Assembly (NCBI GenBank): GCA_026392045.1
Contig: JAPLCU010000074.1
Coordinates: 1 to 35,057 of the forward strand
Length of the DNA: 35,057 nt
Direction of reading: 5' to 3'
Origin: Armatimonadota bacterium
Lineage (GTDB): Bacteria > Armatimonadota > UBA5829
Positions 1-7,550 of the stretch are shown in pieces. The notes under the pieces were generated by a model. It was not told the DNA's origin. It ran no database searches and worked only from the letters and a program-made list of their open reading frames with translations. Each line of letters begins with the position of its first letter. The stretch's first letter is position 1. The translations under genes and the position numbers were made by a program.

Positions 1-570
1 AGACTTGGCTTCCACTTCGGTATATCCATCGAGCCTGGTAACGAGATAGCCGCCTCTATCTTCATGTCTGAACGGCGAGTATGACCACCAGTATTGATTT
101 GCATAGACCGTAGCCACCACCTGTTGCTGTTCATTGGTGACATCTATAATAATTGGGGCCGTTAGATCCATAGCAGCCAACATGCTATCAACCGACTGCG
201 GCCCGTATATTCCTCCCATTACATCAATGGTAAGCTTAATGGGTATGCCCTTGGTGAGCACTATATATTGAATTTGATAAGTAAGGTTGTTAGCAGCCAG
301 GAAAGACCTGATCGGCTCCTCGATGAGCGTCGTGTAGTTGCCAGGGGATATACTTTCGTTGGCTGAAGAGATGCTCGAATCAATACAGCTGATAGTCACT
401 ACATTGCCGGACGGGATGCGCCTACCCAAGACATAGTGCGCGCATATCCGCTGAGAAATAGGGCTGTTGCCATTTTGGACCACGAGCACATTCTCCGGCC
501 CGCCCAGCCCAAACGCAGAGGTACAAACCAGCGTGAAAAGAATTATTATAACGGTTAAACTGATCCTCAT
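1..570 (-). CDS. TIGR03790-family secreted protein, N-terminal part (runs off left edge)
   Basis: I translated this by hand from the ATG at 568-570; 190 codons are open to the window edge. The protein starts with a signal peptide (charged MRIS, then a hydrophobic stretch to about residue 20). It continues with VLVVQNGNSPIS, a RRIPSGNVV segment, a VLTKGIPIK segment and YLVTRLDGYT. These are the spaced blocks I associate with family TIGR03790, an uncharacterised family known mainly from genomes carrying exosortase/PEP-CTERM sorting. Function is unknown and the C-terminus is missing. No SD precedes the ATG; instead a TATAAT box ends 5 nt upstream, so the mRNA may be leaderless. The family call rests on remembered motif order. 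Confidence 0.72.
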   Translation of the reverse strand, partial: MRISLTVIIILFTLVCTSAFGLGGPENVLVVQNGNSPISQRICAHYVLGRRIPSGNVVTISCIDSSISSANESISPGNYTTLIEEPIRSFLAANNLTYQIQYIVLTKGIPIKLTIDVMGGIYGPQSVDSMLAAMDLTAPIIIDVTNEQQQVVATVYANQYWWSYSPFRHEDRGGYLVTRLDGYTEVEAKS

Positions 571-575
571 ATTTC

Positions 576-581
576 ATTATA
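576..581 (-). promoter_or_regulatory. Extended -10 box of the TIGR03790 gene
   Basis: On the minus strand the sequence reads TGG-TATAAT, an extended -10, ending only 5 nt before the ATG at 570. No -35 box is seen at normal spacing. Transcription would start at or next to the start codon, giving a leaderless message. Confidence 0.45.
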
Positions 582-617
582 CCACCATTTTGACAAATGC
601 TATAACGCCGAAGGTTG

Positions 618-735
618 GAGGTGTTGGGTGTTGGGGGAAAGTTATGAATTATGAATTATGAATTATGAATTATGAATTGGGGAAGGGATATGCGCTCCCT
701 TCATTCAGCATTCATAATTCATAATTCAGCATTTC
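618..735. repeat. Inverted pair of heptamer arrays (TATGAAT / ATTCATA)
   Basis: Five exact copies of TATGAAT run from 643 to 677, preceded by about two GTGTTGG units. The complementary array (CATTCAT, AATTCAT, AATTCAG units) runs from 702 to 733. Between them GAAGGGA and TCCCTTC form the apex of one long hairpin. The right array ends at the stop codon of the Spy-like gene (734-736). Confidence 0.85.
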
Positions 736-1534
736 AAAGCTCTGGGCTCGGTCTGCGATGCTCGCGCCTCTCGCCCATACGCTTAATAATTTCCTGACGC
801 AACGCAGCAAACTGGTCCTGCGTCAAAATTGACCGAATAGTCTGCTGCCTGCTATGCGCATTTCTGGTGAGCGCGAGCTGATCACGATGTATATCGCCAA
901 TAAGCTTACGGGCAGCCGCAGCATCCAGATTAAAGCTGGAATAGAGCTGATTGAGCTGCTCGGTGGCGCGCTTCATATCCTGCATATTCTTCATATTGTT
1001 GCCTGGCCGCAACACCGCCGCAACGCGCTTTTCCTGATCAGGAGTAAGCTTCAGGCTGTCCTTAATACGCCAGATAGCGCCCAGCTCAAATGCCTCGTCC
1101 TCTCTAAAGAACGCCCTTTCCGGCCCGGGACCGTGCATTTTCTTGCTCATCATCTGCTGAAACGTGTTGAACTGATCCTTAGTTAGAATCTGCCTTATCT
1201 TTACCTGATTGCTCAGATGAACACCCAATAGTTGCTGCTGGGCCTTGCCAATTCGATCTATGGCTTTGCTTGCGCGAGCTTCGTCAAGCTTGTATGAGCT
1301 ATATACCGCACCAAGTTCCTCCCTGGCGCTCTTGAGAGCATCGCGCTGAGATTCGGTTCCGCTCCGAGTATTGGCGGCGAATGCCTTCATCTTCTGCTTC
1401 TGCTCAGCCGAAAGTTGCACGTCCTGGGCGTTAGCGGAACTAACAGCCAGGCTCAAAAGCGCCAGCGCCACAAAAGCAGCACGCCATCCACTATTGAATT
1501 GTGATCTGCCAAACAGGCCCAATATCGGTTTCAT
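734..1534 (-). CDS. Spy/CpxP-like periplasmic protein with two repeats
   Basis: The 266-residue protein has a signal peptide (hydrophobic core about 18-34, cleavage near SANA-QD). Two all-helical repeats follow, each ending in an LTxxQ motif: LTKDQFNTF near residue 117 and LTQDQFAAL near residue 238; LTPDQEKR lies between them. LTxxQ is the hallmark of Spy/CpxP periplasmic chaperones and related metal-stress proteins, which are normally single-domain and about 150-170 residues, so this looks like a duplication. The gene starts 6 nt after the anti-sigma gene and probably belongs to the same transcript. A role as periplasmic chaperone or stress sensor is inferred. Confidence 0.7.
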   Translation of the reverse strand: MKPILGLFGRSQFNSGWRAAFVALALLSLAVSSANAQDVQLSAEQKQKMKAFAANTRSGTESQRDALKSAREELGAVYSSYKLDEARASKAIDRIGKAQQQLLGVHLSNQVKIRQILTKDQFNTFQQMMSKKMHGPGPERAFFREDEAFELGAIWRIKDSLKLTPDQEKRVAAVLRPGNNMKNMQDMKRATEQLNQLYSSFNLDAAAARKLIGDIHRDQLALTRNAHSRQQTIRSILTQDQFAALRQEIIKRMGERREHRRPSPEL

Positions 1535-1540
1535 AATTTC

Positions 1541-1978
1541 TTACATTCGCTCCATAATATCAATCATAGTATCTGTTTGCCTGGCTAATGGATCGTCTGA
1601 TGCAACCACCACCAGCGTGCCCTGCGGCCTTGTTGGCTCCGGAACAGGCTGATTGAAACTGCATGCGAATGCCACCACAGCAATCAACACAGCGCCAATA
1701 GCAACCAGCCGTCGCGCCCGTATACCAACAGCATTCCACACAAACCCAAGATACAGGCCGCGCGGTTTAGTCTTGACGCGCACCAGCGCCCACACGTCAT
1801 TCACGGGTTTCTCTTCAGGAATAGCCGCCAGCTTGCAAGCGAACGCCATCTCCTCTTCAAGAATCACCGCGCACTCTACACATTTTTTAGTATGTGCCCT
1901 GATCTCCTCAGACTCAGACCGGCTCAATAGCCCTTTGCTGTAGTCCAGCAGATTCGGCTGAATCGATTCGCACTTCAT
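1541..1978 (-). CDS. Anti-sigma factor with zinc-finger (zf-HC2-like) domain
   Basis: An N-terminal HxxxCxxC motif (HTKKCVEC, about residues 29-36 from the chosen start) is typical of ZAS-type anti-sigma factors. One transmembrane helix follows at about residues 88-108, and the C-terminus should be periplasmic. I chose the ATG at 1978 because AAGGTGG lies 5 nt upstream; in-frame ATGs at 2008 and 1999 lack an SD and add ten residues that family members do not have. The gene overlaps the end of the sigma gene by 65 nt. It should hold the ECF sigma factor at the membrane until an envelope signal releases it. Confidence 0.8.
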   Translation of the reverse strand: MKCESIQPNLLDYSKGLLSRSESEEIRAHTKKCVECAVILEEEMAFACKLAAIPEEKPVNDVWALVRVKTKPRGLYLGFVWNAVGIRARRLVAIGAVLIAVVAFACSFNQPVPEPTRPQGTLVVVASDDPLARQTDTMIDIMERM

Positions 1979-2582
1979 CAGCGCCACCTTCACTTTCATA
2001 CTCGGCACACAGTTTCCTGATTCGCTGCCGAGCCCTGAATAATCTCACTTTTAAGTTAACCGCAGGAATGCCGGTTATTTGACTGATCTGTTCATAATCG
2101 CATTCCTGAAAATGATAAAGAGTCACCAACAATCTTTCTTCTTCATTCATCTCCTGCAAGGCCTGCAATATACGCATCTTGTCATCGGCGAGAATCGCGC
2201 ACTTTTCCGGATTGCCTGTAGTGGAAATCCCGGCCTCGCCCAGGCAGGAATCATCAACCACAATATCATCAAGATAGACTTCCTGCCGCGTTTGACGAGA
2301 CCTGAGCCGGTCGCGCGCCGTATTCGAAGCTATCCGATACAACCAAGTAGTAAACTTGGCATCACCCTTAAAACCTCCGGCCGCGCGCCAAACCTTAACA
2401 AAAACCTCCGCCAAAGTTTCCTCTGCATCTTCATGGCTGCTGAGCATCCTGAACAGCAGGCTGTAAACCGGACGTTCGTGCCTGCGGAACAGTACGCGTA
2501 AAGCTTCCTGATCCTGGCGCTTGCAAAGCTCCAGAAGCTCTTCGTTGCTTGCCGAAAAATCGTAATCCGCAGTTCTACCCAA
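1914..2582 (-). CDS. ECF-type RNA polymerase sigma factor
   Basis: The 222-residue protein has sigma region 2 (about 28-95, with YSLLFRMLSSHEDAEETLAEVFVKVW and the TTWLYRIASNTARD segment) and region 4 (about 140-195, with YEQISQITGIPAVNLKVRLFRAR as the helix-turn-helix). The start is a TTG at 2580-2582 with GGAG 9 nt upstream; the next in-frame ATG would remove region 2. The last 21 codons overlap the anti-sigma gene, so the two are translationally coupled. It should direct RNA polymerase to an envelope-stress regulon including its own operon. No clear autoregulatory promoter could be identified upstream. Confidence 0.9.
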   Translation of the reverse strand: MGRTADYDFSASNEELLELCKRQDQEALRVLFRRHERPVYSLLFRMLSSHEDAEETLAEVFVKVWRAAGGFKGDAKFTTWLYRIASNTARDRLRSRQTRQEVYLDDIVVDDSCLGEAGISTTGNPEKCAILADDKMRILQALQEMNEEERLLVTLYHFQECDYEQISQITGIPAVNLKVRLFRARQRIRKLCAEYESEGGADEVRIDSAESAGLQQRAIEPV

Positions 2583-2734
2583 TAAAAAACTCTCCGATTA
2601 CATGCTTACATTACTATAGACGTATATTTTCTAATCTGGTTTCAACTTCACACACATATTCTATCATACAAAAAGATTATTCCCGGGTTTCGGCAGAAAA
2701 GAGATAAAAGACACTTATTGCATCACGCAGCCAT

Positions 2735-2804
2735 GGGAGGGCGAAGGTCCCCCTGAGCCGTTCTTCTTCGCAGATACAAGGCTCGGCGGGAGCCTCGCCC
2801 TCCC
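2735..2804. repeat. Dispersed palindromic element, full copy
   Basis: Left arm 2735-2759 (begins GGGAGGGCGAAGG) and right arm 2780-2804 (ends CTCGCCCTCCC) pair at 21 of 25 positions around a 20-nt loop. A left-half copy lies at 32668-32704. The element sits in the 285-nt gap between the sigma gene and queG; nothing else is seen in that gap except the queG promoter. Confidence 0.75.
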
Positions 2805-2850
2805 CTTATTAAACCAACACTCCCCTTGTTACCCCTACTTCAGCAGAATC

Positions 2851-2859
2851 TGATATCAT
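2851..2859 (+). promoter_or_regulatory. Extended -10 box before queG
   Basis: TGA-TATCAT (2851-2859) ends 8 nt before the ATG at 2868. Transcription would begin about one or two bases before the start codon, and no SD is present, so a leaderless transcript is plausible. No good -35 box is seen. Confidence 0.35.
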
Positions 2860-2867
2860 GTAGCATC

Positions 2868-3806
2868 ATGATATTAGATCTCCACAATCTGGCAATGGAA
2901 ATCGGCCTTCAAGCGATGGGCATTGCCCCGGCTATAAGTGAAGTGCGCAAGGCTTTTCCTTGGGCCGAATCAGTAATATCCGCAGCCATCTGCTATCTGC
3001 CGCCGGAACAAGCCTGCGAAAACGATGTCCCGAAAGGGCTCATAGCACGGTTCGCTCGATCCAGCGACTATCACACGGTTCTCCGAAAAAAGCTGGATAC
3101 CCTATCCAACGCCATCATGATAACTCATCCATCCGCACAAACCAAGATTTGCGTTGATACATCTCCAATACCAGAGCGCAAAATCGCAGCGCTCGCCGGA
3201 ATTGCAACGAGAGGCAAGCACGGCAATGTCTTCGTCAAAAACTGCGGCTCCTATGCGGCGCTCGGTGAGATCATAACCAATATTCCAATGACTGATTTCC
3301 CAAGAGTCTCAGATAACTTCGATGAATGCGGTTCCTGCAATCGATGCGCCGGGGCTTGCCCGACCGGCGCGATAATCGCCCCCGGAGAAATCGACGCCTC
3401 GAAGTGCATATCTCAATTGACCCAAATGAGCGGAATCATTCCCCCCGAGCTCAGAAAGGCCATGGGGAATCGAATCTACGGCTGCGATATCTGCCAGGAA
3501 AGCTGCCCCAGAAATGCCGACATCCAACCAACCAGCCCTGAGTTTGCCGAAAGTGTCTTTCCAGGCGCATGTCCCGATCTGCTGCCCTTGCTCGAACTGA
3601 CCGCCGCAGACTTCAATAAAACCATAAAAGACAGCTCAATCGGCTGGATTCGCCGAACCCGAATCAGGCGCAACGCCGCAATAGCCGCAGGTAACCTCAA
3701 ATGCCTTGAGGCGGAAGACACTCTCAATTCAATGCTGCAAGACGAAAACCCCATCATCCGAGCACACGCAGCCTGGGCGCTTGGCGAGATCGAACATACC
3801 AAATAA
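2868..3806 (+). CDS. queG: Epoxyqueuosine reductase QueG
   Basis: QueG reduces epoxyqueuosine to queuosine in tRNA, using cobalamin and two 4Fe-4S clusters in the cytoplasm. In the 312 residues from the ATG at 2868 I see the VDTSPIPERKIAALAG segment with the likely catalytic Asp97, a CGSCNRCAGACP cluster motif (154-164), further cluster cysteines C180 and CDICQESCP (206-213), and a C-terminal HEAT-like repeat (about 270-312). An in-frame TTG at 2826 would add 14 residues unlike the family start. The segment after the catalytic loop reads IATRGKHGN where most relatives have GLGWxGKN. It seems to be a single-gene transcript. Confidence 0.9.
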   Translation: MILDLHNLAMEIGLQAMGIAPAISEVRKAFPWAESVISAAICYLPPEQACENDVPKGLIARFARSSDYHTVLRKKLDTLSNAIMITHPSAQTKICVDTSPIPERKIAALAGIATRGKHGNVFVKNCGSYAALGEIITNIPMTDFPRVSDNFDECGSCNRCAGACPTGAIIAPGEIDASKCISQLTQMSGIIPPELRKAMGNRIYGCDICQESCPRNADIQPTSPEFAESVFPGACPDLLPLLELTAADFNKTIKDSSIGWIRRTRIRRNAAIAAGNLKCLEAEDTLNSMLQDENPIIRAHAAWALGEIEHTK

Positions 3807-3915
3807 TTCTGCAAATAACCTCAACAAAAGAAGGAATTTGCGCGATGATGAAATAACAGTCTATTTGTGACGCACGTCAGGAGCGTTTCACCACTACATC
3901 TCTCTGGAGGAGAAC

Positions 3916-5091
3916 ATGAAAGTTTCACGTATTGTATTGCTTGCATCCGCGGCAGCCATGATGGCATCAGCCGCGTATGCAACCGATGTCAACTTCGGCA
4001 GTTATGCCCGTTCAGCCGCTATGGGTGGCGCGGGACTTGCCCTGACTGATGATGCGAGTTCATCTTCAGTCGTCAATCCTGCATCTGCCGCGGCAAGTGG
4101 CGCCAAGCTGCAGTTTATACTGCCAAGTCTTGATTTCCGCACCCGCGGCACATCACTCAGCAACCTGCGCAATAGTTTCGACAACGTAAACGGCGGCGGT
4201 GATGATGACGCTCTAGCTCTTGCCAGAGAGTTTGGCAAGCAGCCTACAACCCTTGCGTTCAGCATGGTTACAGGCGTGGTTGGAGGCATTGGGATAACGG
4301 CCGAAGGCGAAGCTCAAGGCATAATCACCCCAGGCAATAACTTCAGCGAATGGGTAGGCGCAGGCAGTCCACAGACAGCAAGTGAGCTCGAAAGCGCGGT
4401 GAATTTGTTCAGCAACTCCGATTTTCGCAGTTTAGTGAATACAGCTGTGGCTGACGATAATATTACCAATGCTGAAGCGACAGCTCTTGTAGACCAATTC
4501 TTCTCTAGCACCAATGTTCAGGCCAAGACACTCTATGCCTTGCCGTCGATAAACTGGGGCGCCGGCTTCACTAACTCGAAGTCGGGCGGCAAACTCTGGG
4601 TTGGAACCCGCATGCGCTGGCTCAATAGCGAGACCCACTCCTGGGGCGTCAGGCAGAAAGCTGCAACAACGGACCAGGTTGACATTGAAGCATACGAGCT
4701 GCCGGGAACCAAAACCAAAGATACCGGATTTGGCGCGGATCTTGGCTTCATCTATCAGCCCAAAGACTCAATTATCCAGTGGGGCGCGGTCATCAACAAC
4801 TTCATGGATGCCAAGCTCACCGGAATCGAGACCCCAAGAATGCTCAGCATAGGTATGTCCTCACAGCCTCAAGCTCGTTTGCGCTACGCAATCGATCTTG
4901 TAAACATCAACAAGGCCTACGGTGAATCTGCTAAGCTTCGAATGGGAGCTGAGTGGTCCATAACCAATAATCTTCAGCTTAGAGCAGGCAACTCAGGCAA
5001 TGGTTGGACTTATGGCGCTCATATCCTGGGTATGAACTTCGCATTCGCCAAAGACGCTCCGAATATGCTCTCCAGATCATTGAGATTCTAA
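3916..5091 (+). CDS. Outer-membrane beta-barrel protein (PorV/TraF-like)
   Basis: The 391-residue protein has a signal peptide cleaved near AYA-TD. It opens with the block ARSAAMGGAGLALTDDASS, then NPASAA, which I associate with PorV/PorQ and TraF-like (UPF0164-type) outer-membrane proteins. Alternating hydrophobic strands follow, and it ends in Phe as barrels recognised by BAM do. A strong SD (GGAGGAG) lies 5 nt before the ATG. A terminator follows at 5179. Its ligand or partner cannot be told. It is one of the best arguments for a diderm cell. Confidence 0.75.
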   Translation: MKVSRIVLLASAAAMMASAAYATDVNFGSYARSAAMGGAGLALTDDASSSSVVNPASAAASGAKLQFILPSLDFRTRGTSLSNLRNSFDNVNGGGDDDALALAREFGKQPTTLAFSMVTGVVGGIGITAEGEAQGIITPGNNFSEWVGAGSPQTASELESAVNLFSNSDFRSLVNTAVADDNITNAEATALVDQFFSSTNVQAKTLYALPSINWGAGFTNSKSGGKLWVGTRMRWLNSETHSWGVRQKAATTDQVDIEAYELPGTKTKDTGFGADLGFIYQPKDSIIQWGAVINNFMDAKLTGIETPRMLSIGMSSQPQARLRYAIDLVNINKAYGESAKLRMGAEWSITNNLQLRAGNSGNGWTYGAHILGMNFAFAKDAPNMLSRSLRF

Positions 5092-5095
5092 AAAA

Positions 5096-5119
5096 GCTTC
5101 GGTTGCATGCATCCGAAGC
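5096..5119 (+). repeat. Stem-loop just after the barrel gene
   Basis: GCTTCGG (5096-5102) and CCGAAGC (5113-5119) form a perfect 7-bp stem 4 nt after the stop codon. No T-run follows, so it is more likely an mRNA 3' stabiliser than a terminator. Confidence 0.5.
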
Positions 5120-5138
5120 AACAGAAATAACACAGGGA

Positions 5139-5180
5139 CGGCCGGATCGGAGATCCCGGCCGAACAAAGCTGAATCAGGG
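5139..5180. repeat. Dispersed hairpin element, copy 1
   Basis: A 29-nt hairpin (5139-5167) ending in GAACAA, followed by AATCAGGG at 5173-5180. A second copy is at 24391-24453. The 29-nt cores match at 25 of 29 positions, and one pair of differences (positions 4 and 21) preserves base pairing, C-G here and G-C there. Confidence 0.6.
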
Positions 5181-5210
5181 CCGACGGGAGACCGCCGGCC
5201 TTGTTTTTGT
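5179..5210 (+). terminator. Rho-independent terminator of the barrel gene
   Basis: GGCCG-A-CGG-GAGA-CCG-C-CGGCC (5179-5200) is a strong stem closed by a GAGA tetraloop, followed by TTGTTTTTGT. It lies 87 nt after the barrel gene's stop and ahead of the trxB promoter. Confidence 0.85.
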
Positions 5211-5256
5211 TGTGGTGAAGCATCCGAAGCGACAGCCCATGCCGACCACTCCCTTC

Positions 5257-5284
5257 CCTAACACCTAACACCTAGCACCTATCA
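5257..5284. repeat. Heptamer array (CCTAACA-type, four units)
   Basis: CCTAACA, CCTAACA, CCTAGCA, CCTATCA follow one another directly upstream of the trxB promoter region. The same unit occurs in inverted form at 13139-13209. Confidence 0.8.
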
Positions 5285-5293
5285 CACCATTGC

Positions 5294-5325
5294 TGTATAA
5301 TATACGTGTAACCATCAAAAGGAGG
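5294..5325 (+). promoter_or_regulatory. trxB -10 box and strong SD
   Basis: TATAAT lies at 5296-5301 and AAAAGGAGG at 5317-5325. The start of transcription would be near 5308, downstream of an in-frame TTG at 5290, so that TTG cannot be the start. The SD points to the CTG at 5335, 9 nt further on. Confidence 0.6.
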
Positions 5326-5334
5326 TTCAGGAAA

Positions 5335-6276
5335 CTGCTTTACGATGTAATTATACTCGGCGGAGGCCCGGCGGGTCTTACCGCTGCTATATATGCGGCA
5401 AGGGCGAGGATGTCCACACTTCTTGTAGAAAAAGCCTACCCAGGCGGCCAGTTGATAATGTGCGAGAACATTGAGAACTTTCCAGGATTCGCCGAGGTGT
5501 CTTCAGGTTACGAGCTCAGCACGGCTATGCATCAGCAGGCAATAAAGTTTGGAACGCATAGCAAAACTGCCGAAATCGAGCGAATGGATCTGACCGGCGA
5601 CGAGAAAATCCTTTACACTACCGAAGGGGAGGAAATACGAGGCAAGACCATAATTCTTTGCCTGGGAGCGAGGCCCCGAAAATTAGGAGTGCCTGGTGAA
5701 GAGGAGTTCCTCGGCAGAGGCGTATCATACTGCGCGGTATGTGACGGGGCATTCTATCAGGGAAAGAAGCTGGTAGTTGTCGGCGGCGGCGACACTGCCG
5801 TTGAAGACTCGGTCTATCTCACGCATTTTGCCTCCAGCGTTTCAATTATCCACAGGCGAGACAAATTCCGCGCGCAAAAGATCATTCAAGAGCGAGCGCT
5901 TGCGCACCCTATCATTAATGTGCACTGGAACCAGGTGGTAAAGGGAATTGGCGGCGGGGACTCAGTCGACCACATAGTCCTGGAGAACGTCCTTACCCAA
6001 GAAGAAACAAAGGTGCCGGTAGACGGTGTTTTCATACTTATCGGCCTCGATCCGAACACAAAAATGCTGCAAGGCATCATCGATTTGGACGATTTGGGAT
6101 ACATTCTCACCGACGAAAACATGCAGACGAACGTCCCTGGAGTATTTGCAGCAGGAGACGTGCGAAAAAAACTGCTGCGTCAGATTGTGACAGCGTGCGC
6201 TGATGGCGCTATTGCAGCGACGGCGGCGGAAAAATACATCGAAGGCAAGCATTACTCAACAACAGCTCTTAGATGA
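5335..6276 (+). CDS. trxB: Thioredoxin reductase (NADPH), probable CTG start
   Basis: The flavoprotein passes electrons from NADPH through FAD and a redox disulfide to thioredoxin in the cytoplasm. Taking CTG 5335 as start gives 313 residues beginning (M)LYDVIILGGGPAG, the usual length and N-terminus. The FAD motif GGGPAG is at 9-14, the active-site CAVC at 133-136, the NADPH motif GGGDTAVED at about 150-158, then HRRDKFRA, and the second FAD motif GVFAAGDVR near the end. No ATG, GTG or TTG lies between the SD and the first family-conserved residue. The stop overlaps the ATG of the next gene (ATGA). Confidence 0.9.
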   Translation: MLYDVIILGGGPAGLTAAIYAARARMSTLLVEKAYPGGQLIMCENIENFPGFAEVSSGYELSTAMHQQAIKFGTHSKTAEIERMDLTGDEKILYTTEGEEIRGKTIILCLGARPRKLGVPGEEEFLGRGVSYCAVCDGAFYQGKKLVVVGGGDTAVEDSVYLTHFASSVSIIHRRDKFRAQKIIQERALAHPIINVHWNQVVKGIGGGDSVDHIVLENVLTQEETKVPVDGVFILIGLDPNTKMLQGIIDLDDLGYILTDENMQTNVPGVFAAGDVRKKLLRQIVTACADGAIAATAAEKYIEGKHYSTTALR

Positions 6277-7550
6277 AATTCAGAAAAAATGGACAACAGA
6301 TGAATAAAGAACGAAAAATCTTCGGAATGAACAAGAACATTTTCTCGCTCGGATTAGTGAGCTTTTTTACTGATATCTCCAGCGAAATGCTTATTCCGGT
6401 TGTGCCCCAATTTTTGAGGTTTGTGCTCGGCGCATCGATGCCCTTTATTGGCATGATTGAAGGCGTTGCAGAGGCTACGGCATCACTGCTGCGTGTGTTT
6501 TCGGGGTATATTGCCGATAAAACCGGAAAGCCGAAGATACTAACTGTGATCGGCTATGGGCTTTCGGCGCTATCCAAGCCATTCTATTTGTTGGCAACTG
6601 TCTGGCCAACTGTGCTTGCTATCAGATTCGCCGACAGGCTGGGTAAAGGAATTCGGAGCGCGCCGAGGGATGTGCTTCTGGCAGACGCCAGCGACGAAAC
6701 CAACCGTGGGCAGGCTTTCGGATTCCATCGGGCGATGGACACGGCAGGAGCGTCGCTTGGACCTTTGATGGTAATAGCGCTGGTTTGGCTGCTGGCTATT
6801 CGCATCGGCCCGCAAGGCCTTGGTTATAATAGAGATATTTACCACGCAGTATTCCTGGCGGCGGCGATTCCGGCTTTATTGGGTTGGCTGGCGCTTGTGT
6901 TTTTCGTTTCTGAGAAAAGGCACGAGCACGGCGCAGCCAAAGCGCCCGATCTTCACTTCTCAGCTCTAGACCGCCGTTTCAAGATATTTTTGGCAATCGT
7001 AACGTTCTTCTCTATCGGAAACTCCAGCGACGCGTTTCTAGTTTTACGGGCAACTGAGCAAGCAACAAAGGGCGGCATAGGAATGGGGTTTATACAGTTC
7101 CTGTGGGTCTACGCAGTCTTCAATATACTTTCGGCCTTTGTTGCCGCCAGAAGCGGCATTCTCAGTGATAAGATCGGTCGAAAGCCGATAATAATCGCCG
7201 GCTGGCTGGTATTTTCGGTGGTCTATTTTGCTATGGCCCGAATAACAACTTCATCGCAGGTCTGGACGTGGTTTGTTATATATGGCATCTATTATGGCCT
7301 CACGGACGGGATGCTGAGGGCTTTTGCCATCGACCTGGCGCCTGCGCATATGCGGGGAACGGCAGTGGGGGCGTATTTCACTCTCACAGGCTTGGCATTA
7401 CTGCCCGCGAGTATCATAGCGGGACTGCTATGGGACTACGTTGCCCCAGGCGCTCCGTTCTACCTGGGATCGGCTATCGCGCTTCTTTCTGCTATATTAA
7501 TGGCGACGCTGGTCAAATGGCAGCCTCAAGGGCAAGCTCAAGGCCAGTAA
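6273..7550 (+). CDS. MFS transporter (MJ1317-like group)
   Basis: This is a 12-helix major facilitator protein of 425 residues. The signature between helices 2 and 3 (GYIADKTGKPK) and the block RFADRLGKGIRSAPRDVLLAD, followed by GQAFGFHRAMDT, put it in the MJ1317-like group of MFS proteins, whose substrates are mostly unknown. The first ATG overlaps the trxB stop (ATGA), which favours translational coupling; ATGs at 6300 and 6327 are also possible, and none has a strong SD. The last 38 nt overlap the convergent peptidase gene. A redox-linked substrate is suggested only by the neighbour. Confidence 0.85.
   Translation: MKFRKNGQQMNKERKIFGMNKNIFSLGLVSFFTDISSEMLIPVVPQFLRFVLGASMPFIGMIEGVAEATASLLRVFSGYIADKTGKPKILTVIGYGLSALSKPFYLLATVWPTVLAIRFADRLGKGIRSAPRDVLLADASDETNRGQAFGFHRAMDTAGASLGPLMVIALVWLLAIRIGPQGLGYNRDIYHAVFLAAAIPALLGWLALVFFVSEKRHEHGAAKAPDLHFSALDRRFKIFLAIVTFFSIGNSSDAFLVLRATEQATKGGIGMGFIQFLWVYAVFNILSAFVAARSGILSDKIGRKPIIIAGWLVFSVVYFAMARITTSSQVWTWFVIYGIYYGLTDGMLRAFAIDLAPAHMRGTAVGAYFTLTGLALLPASIIAGLLWDYVAPGAPFYLGSAIALLSAILMATLVKWQPQGQAQGQ

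Noticed and set aside
7513-7550. 38-bp overlap of the MFS and peptidase genes suspected as a frameshift or false end
   Set aside because: They are convergent and both proteins end at plausible C-termini (charged tail in the MFS protein, short helix after TLEPP in the peptidase), so a normal tail-to-tail overlap is the simplest reading.
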